In this document: positions 1-6,098 of the stretch, piece by piece
How the letters are laid out: each line of letters starts with the position of its first letter
Numbering within the stretch: the stretch's first letter is position 1
Source of the DNA: Tychonema sp. LEGE 07203
GTDB lineage: Bacteria > Cyanobacteriota > Cyanobacteriia > Cyanobacteriales > Microcoleaceae
Assembly: GCF_015207285.1 (NCBI RefSeq)
Contig: NZ_JADEXD010000049.1
Coordinates: forward strand, 1-38,611
Direction of reading: 5' to 3'
DNA length: 38,611 bases
The notes under the pieces: model-generated
The model's input: the letters and a program-made list of their open reading frames with translations, nothing else
Database searches by the model: none
What the model was told of the DNA's origin: nothing
Program-made: the position numbers and the translations under genes

Positions 1-48
1 CTTTAGAAAAATGGTATTACATTGATACTCCTAGACGCACGGGCGGGC

Positions 49-115
49 AGAAACCGGGTTTTTAACTAAAATAATTGCTCACAACTGTGAATTTCGGTTC
101 AAAACCCAGTTTCTT
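49..115. repeat. Dispersed AGAAACCGGGTTTTT inverted-repeat element
   Basis: AGAAACCGGGTTTTT at 49-63 faces AAAACCCAGTTTCTT at 101-115, an inverted repeat with one change in its core. The same sequence in perfect form occurs at 16630-16694, and shorter odd palindromes of this family lie at 28118-28219. It sits downstream of the minus-strand gene ending at 153. It may form a hairpin, but no T-tract typical of an intrinsic terminator follows it. Confidence 0.7.
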
Positions 116-152
116 AGTGGGCGATCGCACTCGCCCACTAATTTAGATATAT

Positions 153-683
153 TTAAGGAGAAGGAAGTTGTGGCACAAAATTGCTGCTGCCTTTATAACC
201 GGATAAAAGAGCAAGTTTTTCCAAAGATTGCCTGCCGGTGTAATATTTGCCCCGAATTTCCCAAGTGGGATAAGCTTGAATCTTCGCAGCTTTGCACAAA
301 TCCGGTTGAGCATTTTTTCCCCTGGGATCGCACTCAATGTAAGTAATCGCGGTAAATGCTTGTTTGCCGAAAAGTTCTTGTTGCGTGTGACAGTGAGGAC
401 ACCAGTAAGCACCGTACATTTTAGCTTTGATAGTCTGCAAATGGGTTGCTAAAGCTATTTGATCCGGCGCGGATTCGCTAAGAATCGGGGGCGCTTCTGG
501 TTCGGTAACAGGCTGTGCGGCAGGAGGTGGAGGGAGGGTTTGTGCTAAAGTTTGAGTGGATTGGTTGCTGAAGCTTAACTGTGCAATTCCTCCGTCTGCT
601 TTGGTACTGCCGAAAATCCCCAGAGTTAGGAAAATTGCGATCGCACAAAAGTTGAATTTGCTTACTTTCATCTTGAATTTCAT
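153..683 (-). CDS. Exported thioredoxin-like protein (VKOR-type Trx module)
   Basis: This 176-residue protein has an N-terminal signal peptide or anchor (hydrophobic core around residues 11-26, then STKA-D) and a proline-rich linker with PPPP and EAPP. A thioredoxin-like domain follows from about residue 85, with a WCPHC redox centre and a YPTWEI cis-proline segment. The domain closely resembles the C-terminal Trx domain fused to cyanobacterial VKOR (GAYWCPHC, IECDP, YPTW, SGYKG), but no VKOR membrane domain is present. It is probably a disulfide oxidant or partner on the lumenal/periplasmic side. Its ATG overlaps the stop of the upstream gene by four bases (ATGA at 680-683), which suggests translational coupling. 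The family is clear; the partner is unknown. Confidence 0.85.
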   Translation of the reverse strand: MKFKMKVSKFNFCAIAIFLTLGIFGSTKADGGIAQLSFSNQSTQTLAQTLPPPPAAQPVTEPEAPPILSESAPDQIALATHLQTIKAKMYGAYWCPHCHTQQELFGKQAFTAITYIECDPRGKNAQPDLCKAAKIQAYPTWEIRGKYYTGRQSLEKLALLSGYKGSSNFVPQLPSP

Positions 684-1177
684 CTGGGATTTGCTAGGAT
701 TTCGCGAGCTTGATTCATAGCCTCTACAGCATTGTGTACCACAAAAATGTTATTTTTGCCTAAATCTTTAAAGAAAAGTTGACTTTCCCAGCTATGATTT
801 AACAAAATAACTTGCTTGTGAGCTTTGATGGCGAGGGCAATTTCCGAAGCGGTGCCCGCGCCCGTACCGCAGGCAATTATCACATCTGAAGAAAGAATAT
901 TAATGTTATTTCTGGCGTTTTCCATATCGGTGACAATGGCAATATCTACAGCTTCGGAAATGCCGCGAGTATCGTTTCCCGGAAGGATGCCGATTGTTAA
1001 ACCGTTAGCTGATTTTGCACCTTTGTTGGCGGCATCCATCACGCCGACATTTCTACCGCCAGTGAGCAATATCCATCCAGCTTCGGCGATGAGTTGTCCG
1101 AGTTGATAGGCGTTTTCTAAGTCAGTTGATGTGGCACTTTCGCCTGGGCCCATGATGCCAATGATAGTTTTTTTCAT
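680..1177 (-). CDS. LOG-like Rossmann-fold nucleotide-binding protein (TIGR00725 type)
   Basis: The 165-residue protein opens with KKTIIGIMGPGESA, followed by LLTGGRNVGVMDAANKGA and a GTGAGTASEIALAIK stretch. These match the nucleotide-binding loop, the GG-x-x-G-x-M-D segment and the conserved G-T-x-x-E motif of the lysine-decarboxylase-like/LOG superfamily. Members closest to TIGR00725 are mostly uncharacterised; canonical LOG enzymes hydrolyse cytokinin or purine nucleoside monophosphates. Substrate specificity cannot be assigned here. It is the first gene of a two-gene minus-strand unit, overlapping the Trx-like gene by four bases. No clear Shine-Dalgarno sequence precedes the ATG at 1177. 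Confidence 0.85.
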   Translation of the reverse strand: MKKTIIGIMGPGESATSTDLENAYQLGQLIAEAGWILLTGGRNVGVMDAANKGAKSANGLTIGILPGNDTRGISEAVDIAIVTDMENARNNINILSSDVIIACGTGAGTASEIALAIKAHKQVILLNHSWESQLFFKDLGKNNIFVVHNAVEAMNQAREILANPR

Positions 1178-1317
1178 AGTTTTAGAGTAAATAGGGTGTT
1201 ATTAATACTTGCTAGTTTTTTGGCGCTATCTGCGAATGTATGTTATCATATAAATAGTGGTTTGTTCAAAATATTTTTAACACAACTAACTTCCCTAATT
1301 TCCCTAGTATTTTTCCT

Positions 1318-1554
1318 ATGAAAGAGCAAACATTTAAACTAGATGAATCTCAGATAAAATTTTTAGAACTCTGTCAAAACTATGGATTTAAAGATGCTAG
1401 TGAATTAGTTAGAATAGCGACTCAACGGTTGGAAATAGCGTTAGAAACGGAGCAGTTGAAAGAATCTGCGATGCTCTATGCAGAAATCCATGAGGAAGAT
1501 ACAGACTTGCAAGAATTGACGGAATTAGGTTTAGAAGAATGGCTGAAGCTATAA
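1318..1554 (+). CDS. Small antitoxin-like protein, partner of the MazF-like gene
   Basis: This 78-residue acidic, mostly helical protein (LDESQIKFLELCQ, then a Glu-rich tail) has the size and position of an antitoxin. Its 3' end overlaps the start of the MazF/PemK-like gene by 16 bases (1539-1554), the standard arrangement of type II toxin-antitoxin operons. The sequence FKDASELVRIATQRLE resembles a short ribbon-helix-helix-type dimerisation region, but I could not assign a named family. The region upstream (1178-1317) is AT-rich and probably carries the promoter. No strong ribosome-binding site is visible before the ATG. Confidence 0.7.
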   Translation: MKEQTFKLDESQIKFLELCQNYGFKDASELVRIATQRLEIALETEQLKESAMLYAEIHEEDTDLQELTELGLEEWLKL

Positions 1555-1902
1555 AATTAAAACGCGGTTTAATTATTGAAGTTAATCTCGATCCAACGAA
1601 GGGTTCTGAAACGGGGAAAATTAGACCTTGTGTTGTTGTGACCAACAATACTTATAATGAGCGAGTTCCTGTAATCCAGGTTGTTCCAATTACTGCTTGG
1701 AGTGAAAAAAAAGCCAAGATTAAAAGTAATGTGGAGATTGAAGTTTCAGAAGCAAATGGATTAACCAAAAAAATCTATTGCAGATTGTTTGCAAACGCGG
1801 CCTATAGATTATTTTTTTCGCTTGGTGGATATCCGAGGTGAACTTGAGCCAGAGGTTTTACTAAAAATCAATCGAGCTCTCAGAATCGTGTTTGCTTTGT
1901 AA
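1539..1902 (+). pseudogene. MazF/PemK-type endoribonuclease toxin, frameshifted
   Basis: The first frame encodes a MazF-family start (KRGLIIEVNLDPTKGSE, then TGKIRPCVVVTNN), where the R-P-x-V-V strand is typical of these sequence-specific mRNA interferases. It runs off-frame after LFAN and stops at 1841. From 1798 the +1 frame continues with RPIDYFFRLVDIRGELEPEV and ends KINRALRIVFAL with a TAA at 1900-1902, which is the expected MazF C-terminus. Codon AAC at 1794-1796 is followed directly by G then CGG, so two bases (for example CA of a CAG Gln codon) seem to be missing. This is either a real inactivating indel or an assembly error. The antitoxin gene upstream is intact. Confidence 0.8.
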
Positions 1903-1960
1903 TTTTCAAAATTTTTAAATAATAATCAATAGATTGCGAGGCGATCGGTATTTTTGGTAC

Positions 1961-2386
1961 TTATGAACTGAGTGCTAAGGGTTGTTTGACCAATTGTTCG
2001 ACAACTAGCGATCGACAAACAGCTTCAATTTTATTATTTCCACCAATTTCAAATAACAGATGCAGCCACTCATTAGGAGAAAGGGATAGATTTTCTAACC
2101 AAGGAGAGGGAGTAACTTGCTCCCAGCCGACGATTGTACCGAGGTTCGCAGGTTTTTCCTTTAACTCATCAGAATTGGGGTTGAGTTGTACATCCAGTCG
2201 AATGCAGGTTTTGAGAATAATGTTGAAAAATTGGTCATTGGTAGCAACTTCAGAAGTAGAATTAGTTGAATTGAGTTGCCAATAGTAGTTGAGATTGAGG
2301 ACATAATCATAGGGAAATTGCCACCCCATCGATAGCAGTTCTGATTCGGTAAAATCGTATTGTTGCCAAATTTCTTCAAAGTTCAT
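1961..2386 (-). CDS. Hypothetical protein, immunity-like, paired with a toxin C-terminal fragment
   Basis: The 141-residue soluble acidic protein begins NFEEIWQQYDFTESELLSMG and ends VVEQLVKQPLALSS. I do not recognise a named family. Its start lies 20 bases after the end of an open frame (2407-2730, same strand) that looks like the tail of a polymorphic toxin. That placement, the size and the lack of signal or membrane segments fit a dedicated immunity protein. A decayed second copy of its last 17 codons is found at 5012-5065, so this gene was once duplicated within the island. No Shine-Dalgarno sequence is visible. Function is inferred only from context. Confidence 0.7.
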   Translation of the reverse strand: MNFEEIWQQYDFTESELLSMGWQFPYDYVLNLNYYWQLNSTNSTSEVATNDQFFNIILKTCIRLDVQLNPNSDELKEKPANLGTIVGWEQVTPSPWLENLSLSPNEWLHLLFEIGGNNKIEAVCRSLVVEQLVKQPLALSS

Positions 2387-2406
2387 AGTCTGATAAATAA
2401 ATGGGG

Positions 2407-2730
2407 TTAAGGGAGCAGAATAAAGTGTGTGTCTCCACGACTTCCGGGTTTTCCTGATGCGTTTAGGGGTTGTTCTGCGGGTGCGCCACCTCCTGGGCCA
2501 TTGTAAACGCGAGCATAGGATGAAGCATCAGGTTGAGTCATAATTCTGACACTGTATTGAGTGTTTGGGCTTGTCCAAATTGTACCCGCACCGCTTTTTG
2601 ATCCTCCTCTAGCTGGAGTGGATATCCAACCCGAAGCAGTAAGTTCTGTTTCGAGGGTGATTTTATCGATTCCACTGACAAGGAAATTAAGAACATCTGT
2701 GACAGTTAGGATGTTACCTGATGAGATAGT
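2407..2730 (-). pseudogene. Truncated C-terminus of a polymorphic (RHS-like) toxin
   Basis: Between an in-frame TGA at 2731-2733 and TAA at 2407-2409 the minus strand is open for 107 codons without a plausible start; the only ATG is internal (VRIMTQPD). The product reads as the tail of a longer protein: VTDVLNFLVSGIDKITLETE, GWIST, TIWTSPNTQYSVRIM, then YARVYNGPGG, PLNASGKPGS and GDTHFILLP. The order R-[IV]-M, then Y-[AV]-R-[LV], then P-L-[ND]-x-x-G, then H-[FI]-x-L is what I recall from C-terminal tails of RHS and related polymorphic toxins. The 5' part of the gene is gone and a copy of the interspersed element lies 36 bases upstream. The immunity-like gene follows 20 bases downstream. Confidence 0.6.
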
Positions 2731-2766
2731 TCATGGAAGTTGGGTTTAGGGTGCGGGAATACTGAG

Positions 2767-2950
2767 AGAGCGAGATCCCTTCATGATTATAAAACGGGCG
2801 AGATCCCTTCTGAATTGTTAGAAAGGGATCTCCATCTTTTTTTACCGCAGATGGACGCAGATTAACGCGGATGCAGGAAGGGATCTCGATCGTTTGATGA
2901 ATTATGGGCGGCTTTTTGGATTTGGCTGAGAAAGGGATCTCGCTCTTCCC
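2767..2950. repeat. Interspersed GGGATCTCG element, copy 1
   Basis: The unit has an inverted-repeat head (GCGAGATCCCTT, short loop, AAGGGATCTC), a T-rich stretch, a core ACCGCAGATGGACGCAGATT, a middle GGGATCTCGATC, a tail with ATGAATTATGGGCGGCTTT, and a final AAGGGATCTCGC. An extra head fragment (GCGAGATCCCTTCATGATTA) precedes it. It separates the truncated toxin cassette from the gene pair at 2971-3517. Related copies lie at 3610-3759, 4931-5002, 5653-5775 and 6099-6281. Confidence 0.85.
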
Positions 2951-2970
2951 CATTTTCTCAAAAATAGAGG

Positions 2971-3216
2971 TCATGCAGCTTCCAATTGTAACCGACGTTC
3001 TACTCGTTCGTATTCATCTTCTAATAGCCAGAGTTTAGCTTCTTGATAATCTGAACTCGAAAATACAATCTGATAATTTTGAGCAGGATCGTAGACACAG
3101 CTATTACCTGAACCGTCACCGAGTAAAATTAGGACGTAAGGTGGTGAGGCTGTCGGATCTACCCATAATTCTGTGAATTCCCAGTTATCGGCTAGGTTTA
3201 GTTCTGGGGATGACAT
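2971..3216 (-). CDS. Small immunity-like partner of the toxin domain at 3185-3517
   Basis: The 81-residue acidic protein reads SSPELNLADNWEFTELWVDP, then PYVLILLGDG, YQIVFSSSDY and KLWLLEDEYERVERRL. The start at 3216 is chosen because the ATG follows AGGAG at a normal distance; longer open frame upstream has no such signal and runs inside the preceding gene. It overlaps the 3' end of the upstream gene by 32 bases, so the two are almost certainly translated as a unit. I recall similar small proteins next to the same domain in other cyanobacteria, which fits a toxin-immunity or antitoxin role. That role is an inference. Confidence 0.7.
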   Translation of the reverse strand: MSSPELNLADNWEFTELWVDPTASPPYVLILLGDGSGNSCVYDPAQNYQIVFSSSDYQEAKLWLLEDEYERVERRLQLEAA

Positions 3217-3517
3217 GGTATTTATCTCCTTTGATTTTAATTTCTCCATACTTAAGTGGTATTCTACTATTGTTGCTGTCAAGTCTGTAGCCAATGGGGT
3301 CAGCAAAATAGAGACCATAACGCTCGTGACCGCGAATTACGCCTATCAACTCTCCATTTGCAATAATAGCTTCAGCTACCATTTCCATTGTAGCCCGATC
3401 GTTAAATACATGAACGCTACCTTCTTGTTTGAGTAGATTTTGCATTTCCGAAGTGTCGGGTAGATGTTTGGCAACGTGTTTGGTATCGAGGCTTAGTTCG
3501 CGGTTAATTCCGGTCAT
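3185..3517 (-). CDS. Stand-alone toxin-like domain protein (possibly DUF6972)
   Basis: The 110-residue protein consists almost entirely of one domain: LSLDTKHVAKHLPDTSEM, GSVHVFNDRATMEMVAEAI, GHERYGLYFADPIGYRL, PLKYGEIKIKGDKYHVIPRT. I recall this as a domain found at the C-terminus of large cyanobacterial proteins (I believe DUF6972, not certain), next to a small acidic partner. The clustered polar residues (KH-x-x-KH, FNDRAT, HVIPRT) resemble small RNase toxins of the BECR type, but this is only a visual analogy. Here it lacks any delivery domain or signal peptide, so it is an orphan toxin-like module or a minimal toxin-antitoxin pair with 2971-3216. Confidence 0.65.
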   Translation of the reverse strand: MTGINRELSLDTKHVAKHLPDTSEMQNLLKQEGSVHVFNDRATMEMVAEAIIANGELIGVIRGHERYGLYFADPIGYRLDSNNSRIPLKYGEIKIKGDKYHVIPRTKPSR

Positions 3518-3609
3518 AAATTGAGCGGATATAAATTATATTGATTGTGCCATATTTTATGCCTTTTTACTAAAAGATATACAAGATAACAGCGGGATTA
3601 TTGTCTGAT

Positions 3610-3759
3610 GAGCGAGATTCCTTCTGAATTGTTAGAAAGGGATCTCGATCTTTTTTTACCGCAGATGGACGCAGATTAACGCGGATGTCAGAAGGAATCT
3701 CGATCTTTTGATGAATTATGGGCGGCTTTTTGGATTTGGGTGAAAAAGGGATCTCGCCA
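3610..3759. repeat. Interspersed GGGATCTCG element, copy 2
   Basis: This has the same architecture as copy 1: AGCGAGATTCCTT, AGAAAGGGATCTCGATC, a run of T, CCGCAGATGGACGCAGATTA, AGGAATCTCGATC, GAATTATGGGCGGCTTTTTG, then AAGGGATCTCGCC. It lacks the extra head fragment of copy 1. It lies between the toxin-like pair (2971-3517) and the gene at 3791-4192. Confidence 0.85.
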
Positions 3760-3790
3760 TGATTGATTGAGAAAGCTTAAAAAATAGACA

Positions 3791-4192
3791 TTAATTTTTC
3801 ACTTCCTGAAAAATCTTATAATATTCGCAAATTATTTCAATAAAAATATCCTCTTCTAACCGAAAATAACTCAAAGCAGATAAATCTAAATTAGCAGGAA
3901 AATTGAAAGGATAGGACAGGGAAGATAAGAAAGTTTCGGCATTTTCTTCAAGATTTGTCAGTTCGACTTCTCCTACCCAAAAACAGTAATTTTCATCATC
4001 GGAATTGATGGGGCGAGAAATCACTAGGTGAAGAATGCGATCGAACTCGATCGCTACATCTCCCACTTCGGGGCCAAAGGTGAAGTCTAAACGCAAGCCA
4101 AGATTTTGAGGGCGAAGTGAAACCCCTACTAAATCGGCACTTTTTAAGTCTTCTAAAAAGGTTTTGAGGTTGAGTGCGAGATCGGTTGTCAT
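3791..4192 (-). CDS. Hypothetical protein, solitary immunity-like
   Basis: The 133-residue acidic soluble protein contains TFLEDLKSADLVGVSLRP, LGLRLDFTFGPEVGDVAIEF, then FWVGEVELTN, LSYPFNF and EYYKIFQEV. I recall similar cyanobacterial proteins near secreted toxins but cannot name a family. A GGAGG lies about 12 bases before the ATG at 4192. No toxin-like partner adjoins it: downstream is repeat copy 2 and upstream is the remnant of a DUF5615 gene. It may be an orphan immunity gene kept after its toxin was lost; this is inference from context. Confidence 0.6.
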   Translation of the reverse strand: MTTDLALNLKTFLEDLKSADLVGVSLRPQNLGLRLDFTFGPEVGDVAIEFDRILHLVISRPINSDDENYCFWVGEVELTNLEENAETFLSSLSYPFNFPANLDLSALSYFRLEEDIFIEIICEYYKIFQEVKN

Positions 4193-4258
4193 AGAATCAC
4201 TTTTCCTCCGGCAAGTAGAAGCGATCGCCTTTCTGGATTATCCTGAGAAAGGGATCGC

Positions 4259-4617
4259 TCAAAGACTAATGGAAACAACATCCCCAGCATCATTAATGCG
4301 AATTGCCGAACCTGCTGACAGGGACGATATCATAGTGCTAACTTGTCTCATCAAAGGTACAAGATGTCTGGTCTCGTACTGCTAGAATCTAAGACCACAA
4401 TTCTAATAACATAACTTGCTAGATTTTGTTGATAGGGAAGATTTTTATCAGCCGTGATAAAAACCTCAAAAGGATGATTCTCGGATCTATCCAGAATTTC
4501 CCTGTCTTTTAGCCCTCTCCACCCCATGTCATAAACATTGCTGATTGAATGACCCTCGTCTAAGAAAGGCTGCTTCAGTTTTTGACTCAAGAGATTTTCA
4601 TCAAGCAATATAAGCAT
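4259..4617 (-). pseudogene. DUF5615 PIN-like toxin, frameshifted near its C-terminus
   Basis: The frame starts MLILLDENLLSQKLKQPFL and includes WRGLKDREIL, VFITADKNLPYQQN and IRIVVLDSSSTRP, which are the D-E-N-L-S, D-x-E-I and T-x-D-x-x-F/L landmarks of the DUF5615 PIN-like nuclease family. It stops early at 4351 after DILYL, whereas relatives continue for about 30 residues. The -1 frame immediately resumes with MRQVSTMISSLSAGSAIRIN and ends at 4259, matching the usual tail. One base therefore seems to be missing near 4353. ATG 4617 is chosen as start; GTG 4626 is an alternative. It overlaps the DUF433 gene, its usual antitoxin partner. Confidence 0.75.
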
Positions 4618-4852
4618 TTGAATCACTTTCTAGCGAGAGCATCATCTTAGTGAGATTTTCTAGCACTTTAATTGCCTGACTTTCTAGGTAAGGAAAATCA
4701 TTAATAAATTCTGCGAAACCGCTTTCACCTTCCAGGTAGTCGAAAAAAGTCTTTAAGGGAACGCGAGTTCCGACAAATACGGGGACACCGCTCATAATTT
4801 CTGGATCGCGGTGAATAATCCCTTTTCTTTGCAGTAATTCTTCTGTTTTCAC
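4601..4852 (-). CDS. DUF433 antitoxin-like protein
   Basis: The 83-residue protein carries the DUF433 signature: IHRDPEIMSGVPVFVGTRVP, then LKTFFDYLEGESGFAEFIND and FPYLESQAIKVLENL. DUF433 proteins have a helix-turn-helix core and are commonly the antitoxin partner of DUF5615 PIN-like proteins, which is the arrangement here (17-base overlap with the downstream toxin). The start is a GTG at 4852 preceded by GGAG with an eight-base spacer. The antitoxin appears intact although its partner is frameshifted. Confidence 0.85.
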   Translation of the reverse strand: MKTEELLQRKGIIHRDPEIMSGVPVFVGTRVPLKTFFDYLEGESGFAEFINDFPYLESQAIKVLENLTKMMLSLESDSNAYIA

Positions 4853-4930
4853 GGGCTTTACTCCTTTATGTCAAAAGAAGTGGGCAAGTCTAGCTGTAAC
4901 TGATGAGTAATTGTATCATAAATTTAGCAA

Positions 4931-5002
4931 AAGCGAGATCCTTTCTGAATCTGACCGATCGAGGGATCTGACTCTTCAAAAGGTAAGGGATCTCGCTCTT
5001 TT
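4931..5002. repeat. Interspersed GGGATCTCG element, degenerate copy 3
   Basis: This is a short, rearranged copy: AGCGAGATCCTTTCTGAATC, GAGGGATCTGACTC, then AAGGGATCTCGCTCTTTT. The central ACCGCAGATGGA core is absent, so it looks like a deletion derivative. It directly adjoins the relic of the immunity-like gene at 5012-5065. Confidence 0.75.
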
Positions 5003-5011
5003 CGGTACTTA

Positions 5012-5065
5012 TTAACTGAGTGCTAAGGGTTGTTTGACTAATTGTTTGATAACTAGCGATTGACG
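5012..5065 (-). pseudogene. Relic of a second copy of the immunity-like gene (1961-2386)
   Basis: Read on the minus strand, this stretch encodes RQSLVIKQLVKQPLALS followed by TAA. It aligns residue by residue with the end of the 1961-2386 product (CRSLVVEQLVKQPLALSS). DNA similarity continues past the stop (GGTACTTA-like flank at 5003-5012 versus 1954-1964). Nothing matching the rest of the gene lies upstream, so only the 3' end survives, abutting repeat copy 3 on one side and the antitoxin promoter region on the other. Confidence 0.8.
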
Positions 5066-5113
5066 AAATATCAAATATATGCTAGTTTTTAATTAAAAAA
5101 AGTAGGATCTAAC

Positions 5114-5323
5114 ATGAGTGTCGCCCAAAACCCTGAAACAAAGCTGATGGAAAAAATCCGCAGTTTACCGCCAGATAAAATCACGGTATTAGAAGATTTT
5201 ATCGACTTCCTATTAACGCGAAGTGAAGCTCGTCTTCTCGTTTATGCTGCGACTAAACTCTCAGAAGCAGCCTTTGCTAAAATTTGGGATAACCCAGAGG
5301 ACGCGGAGTATGACGAGTTATAA
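5114..5323 (+). CDS. Antitoxin-like protein (DUF2281-like)
   Basis: The 69-residue acidic protein contains LMEKIRSLPPDKITVLEDFI and DFLLTR, a pattern seen in small cyanobacterial antitoxins of the DUF2281 type, followed by LSEAAFAKIWDNPEDAEYDE, a typical antitoxin C-terminal tail that wraps the toxin. The ATG follows AGGA at about six bases. It overlaps the MazF-like toxin by 14 bases and is transcribed with it. The preceding 4853-5113 interval holds repeat copy 3, the gene relic and an AT-rich presumptive promoter. Confidence 0.8.
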   Translation: MSVAQNPETKLMEKIRSLPPDKITVLEDFIDFLLTRSEARLLVYAATKLSEAAFAKIWDNPEDAEYDEL

Positions 5324-5654
5324 TTTTGGTGATGTGGTTTTAGTTCCGTTTCCTTTTACCGATCAAACTACAAATAAAAAACGTCCAGCAGTTGTGATTA
5401 GTTCTGACGTTTATAATGCAGAATATCCCGATCGCATTCTGATGGGTATAACTAGCCAAGTTGGCAGTAGTCCGAAAGTGTGTGATATTGTCATCACAGA
5501 TTGGCGAGGGGCTGGGCTTCTAAAAGCTTCTATGATTAAGCCTGTGATTACGACAATTGAGAAGCAACTGATACTCAAAAAATTGGGCAGGCTTCAAGAT
5601 GTAGATATCCAGTCTTTGAAAGAGGGATTGATTGGAATTATAGGTAATAATTGA
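5310..5654 (+). CDS. MazF/PemK-like endoribonuclease toxin
   Basis: The 114-residue protein begins MTSYNFGDVVLVPFPFTDQT and continues KKRPAVVISSD, then GITSQ, AGLLKASMIKPVITTIEKQ. The G-D-x-V-L-V-x-F-P-F-T-D opening, the K-R-P-A-V-V strand and the S-x-x-K-P segment are MazF/PemK-family landmarks. Full length and frame are intact. The start at 5310 is chosen because it gives the family N-terminus and the usual 14-base overlap with the antitoxin; a longer open frame from 5223 merely shadows the antitoxin. The predicted activity is mRNA cleavage. The stop codon lies inside the stem of a strong terminator. Confidence 0.9.
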   Translation: MTSYNFGDVVLVPFPFTDQTTNKKRPAVVISSDVYNAEYPDRILMGITSQVGSSPKVCDIVITDWRGAGLLKASMIKPVITTIEKQLILKKLGRLQDVDIQSLKEGLIGIIGNN

Positions 5655-5699
5655 GCGAGATCCCTTCTGAGTTATTAGAAAGGGATCTCGCTCTTTTTT
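5653..5699 (+). terminator. Intrinsic terminator of the intact MazF-type operon
   Basis: GAGCGAGATCCCTT (5653-5666) pairs perfectly with AAGGGATCTCGCTC (5680-5693), a 14-bp stem with a 13-nt loop, followed by six T (5694-5699). The first two bases of the stem are the last two of the toxin TGA stop. The hairpin is the head of repeat copy 4, so the mobile-looking repeat is serving as the terminator. Confidence 0.8.
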
Positions 5700-5775
5700 G
5701 ACCGCAGATGGATGCTGATTAACACGAATGTAAGAAGGGATCTCGCTTTTGTTGAGTAACGGATCTCGCTCTTTT
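5653..5775. repeat. Interspersed GGGATCTCG element, copy 4
   Basis: The head hairpin is GAGCGAGATCCCTT/AAGGGATCTCGCTC, followed by a T-run, GACCGCAGATGGATGCTGAT, AAGAAGGGATCTCGC and a final GGATCTCGCTC. It lacks the GAATTATGGGCGG tail of copies 1, 2 and 5. It fills the gap between the MazF-type pair and the convergent gene at 5778-6050. Confidence 0.85.
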
Positions 5776-5777
5776 AC

Positions 5778-6050
5778 TTACTGAGCATTTTCTTGCTCTA
5801 GAAGTCGATCTAATTTATTTTCAATTGTAGTTAGCTTTCTCAAAACGGTTGGACGATCTTCATCAAGAGAAGTAAGCAAGTTAGCAATTCCTGACTGAAC
5901 GTTAATCAATTGCACGACAGCATTTTGCAATTGTACCATTCCTTCTCGAAGTTCCTGCCGTTCGAGTCTTGATTCTGCCATGTTATCTAACATAGCTTGA
6001 GTTGCTCTAGCGTTGCTTTCTATTAGTTGCTTCAGTTCTTCATCGCTCAT
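5778..6050 (-). CDS. Small coiled-coil protein of unknown function
   Basis: The 90-residue protein starts MSDEELKQLIESNARATQAM, continues ESRLERQELREGMVQLQNAV and ends TSLDEDRPTVLRKLTTIENK and LDRLLEQ. Heptad-like spacing of hydrophobic residues predicts a helical coiled coil. I recall such proteins as common, multi-copy and uncharacterised in filamentous cyanobacteria. The frame is open up to 6119, but the extra 23 residues are encoded largely by repeat copy 5, so the ATG at 6050 matching the family N-terminus is preferred. Confidence 0.75.
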   Translation of the reverse strand: MSDEELKQLIESNARATQAMLDNMAESRLERQELREGMVQLQNAVVQLINVQSGIANLLTSLDEDRPTVLRKLTTIENKLDRLLEQENAQ

Positions 6051-6098
6051 GTCGATCGCTGTTGGTAAATCAGATACTACTTGAGATTGTAGCAGATG

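Noticed and set aside
2714-2974. 86-codon minus-strand frame
   Set aside because: It translates the interspersed GGGATCTCG element itself (low-complexity, repeat-derived residues), overlaps the truncated toxin frame and has no family features.
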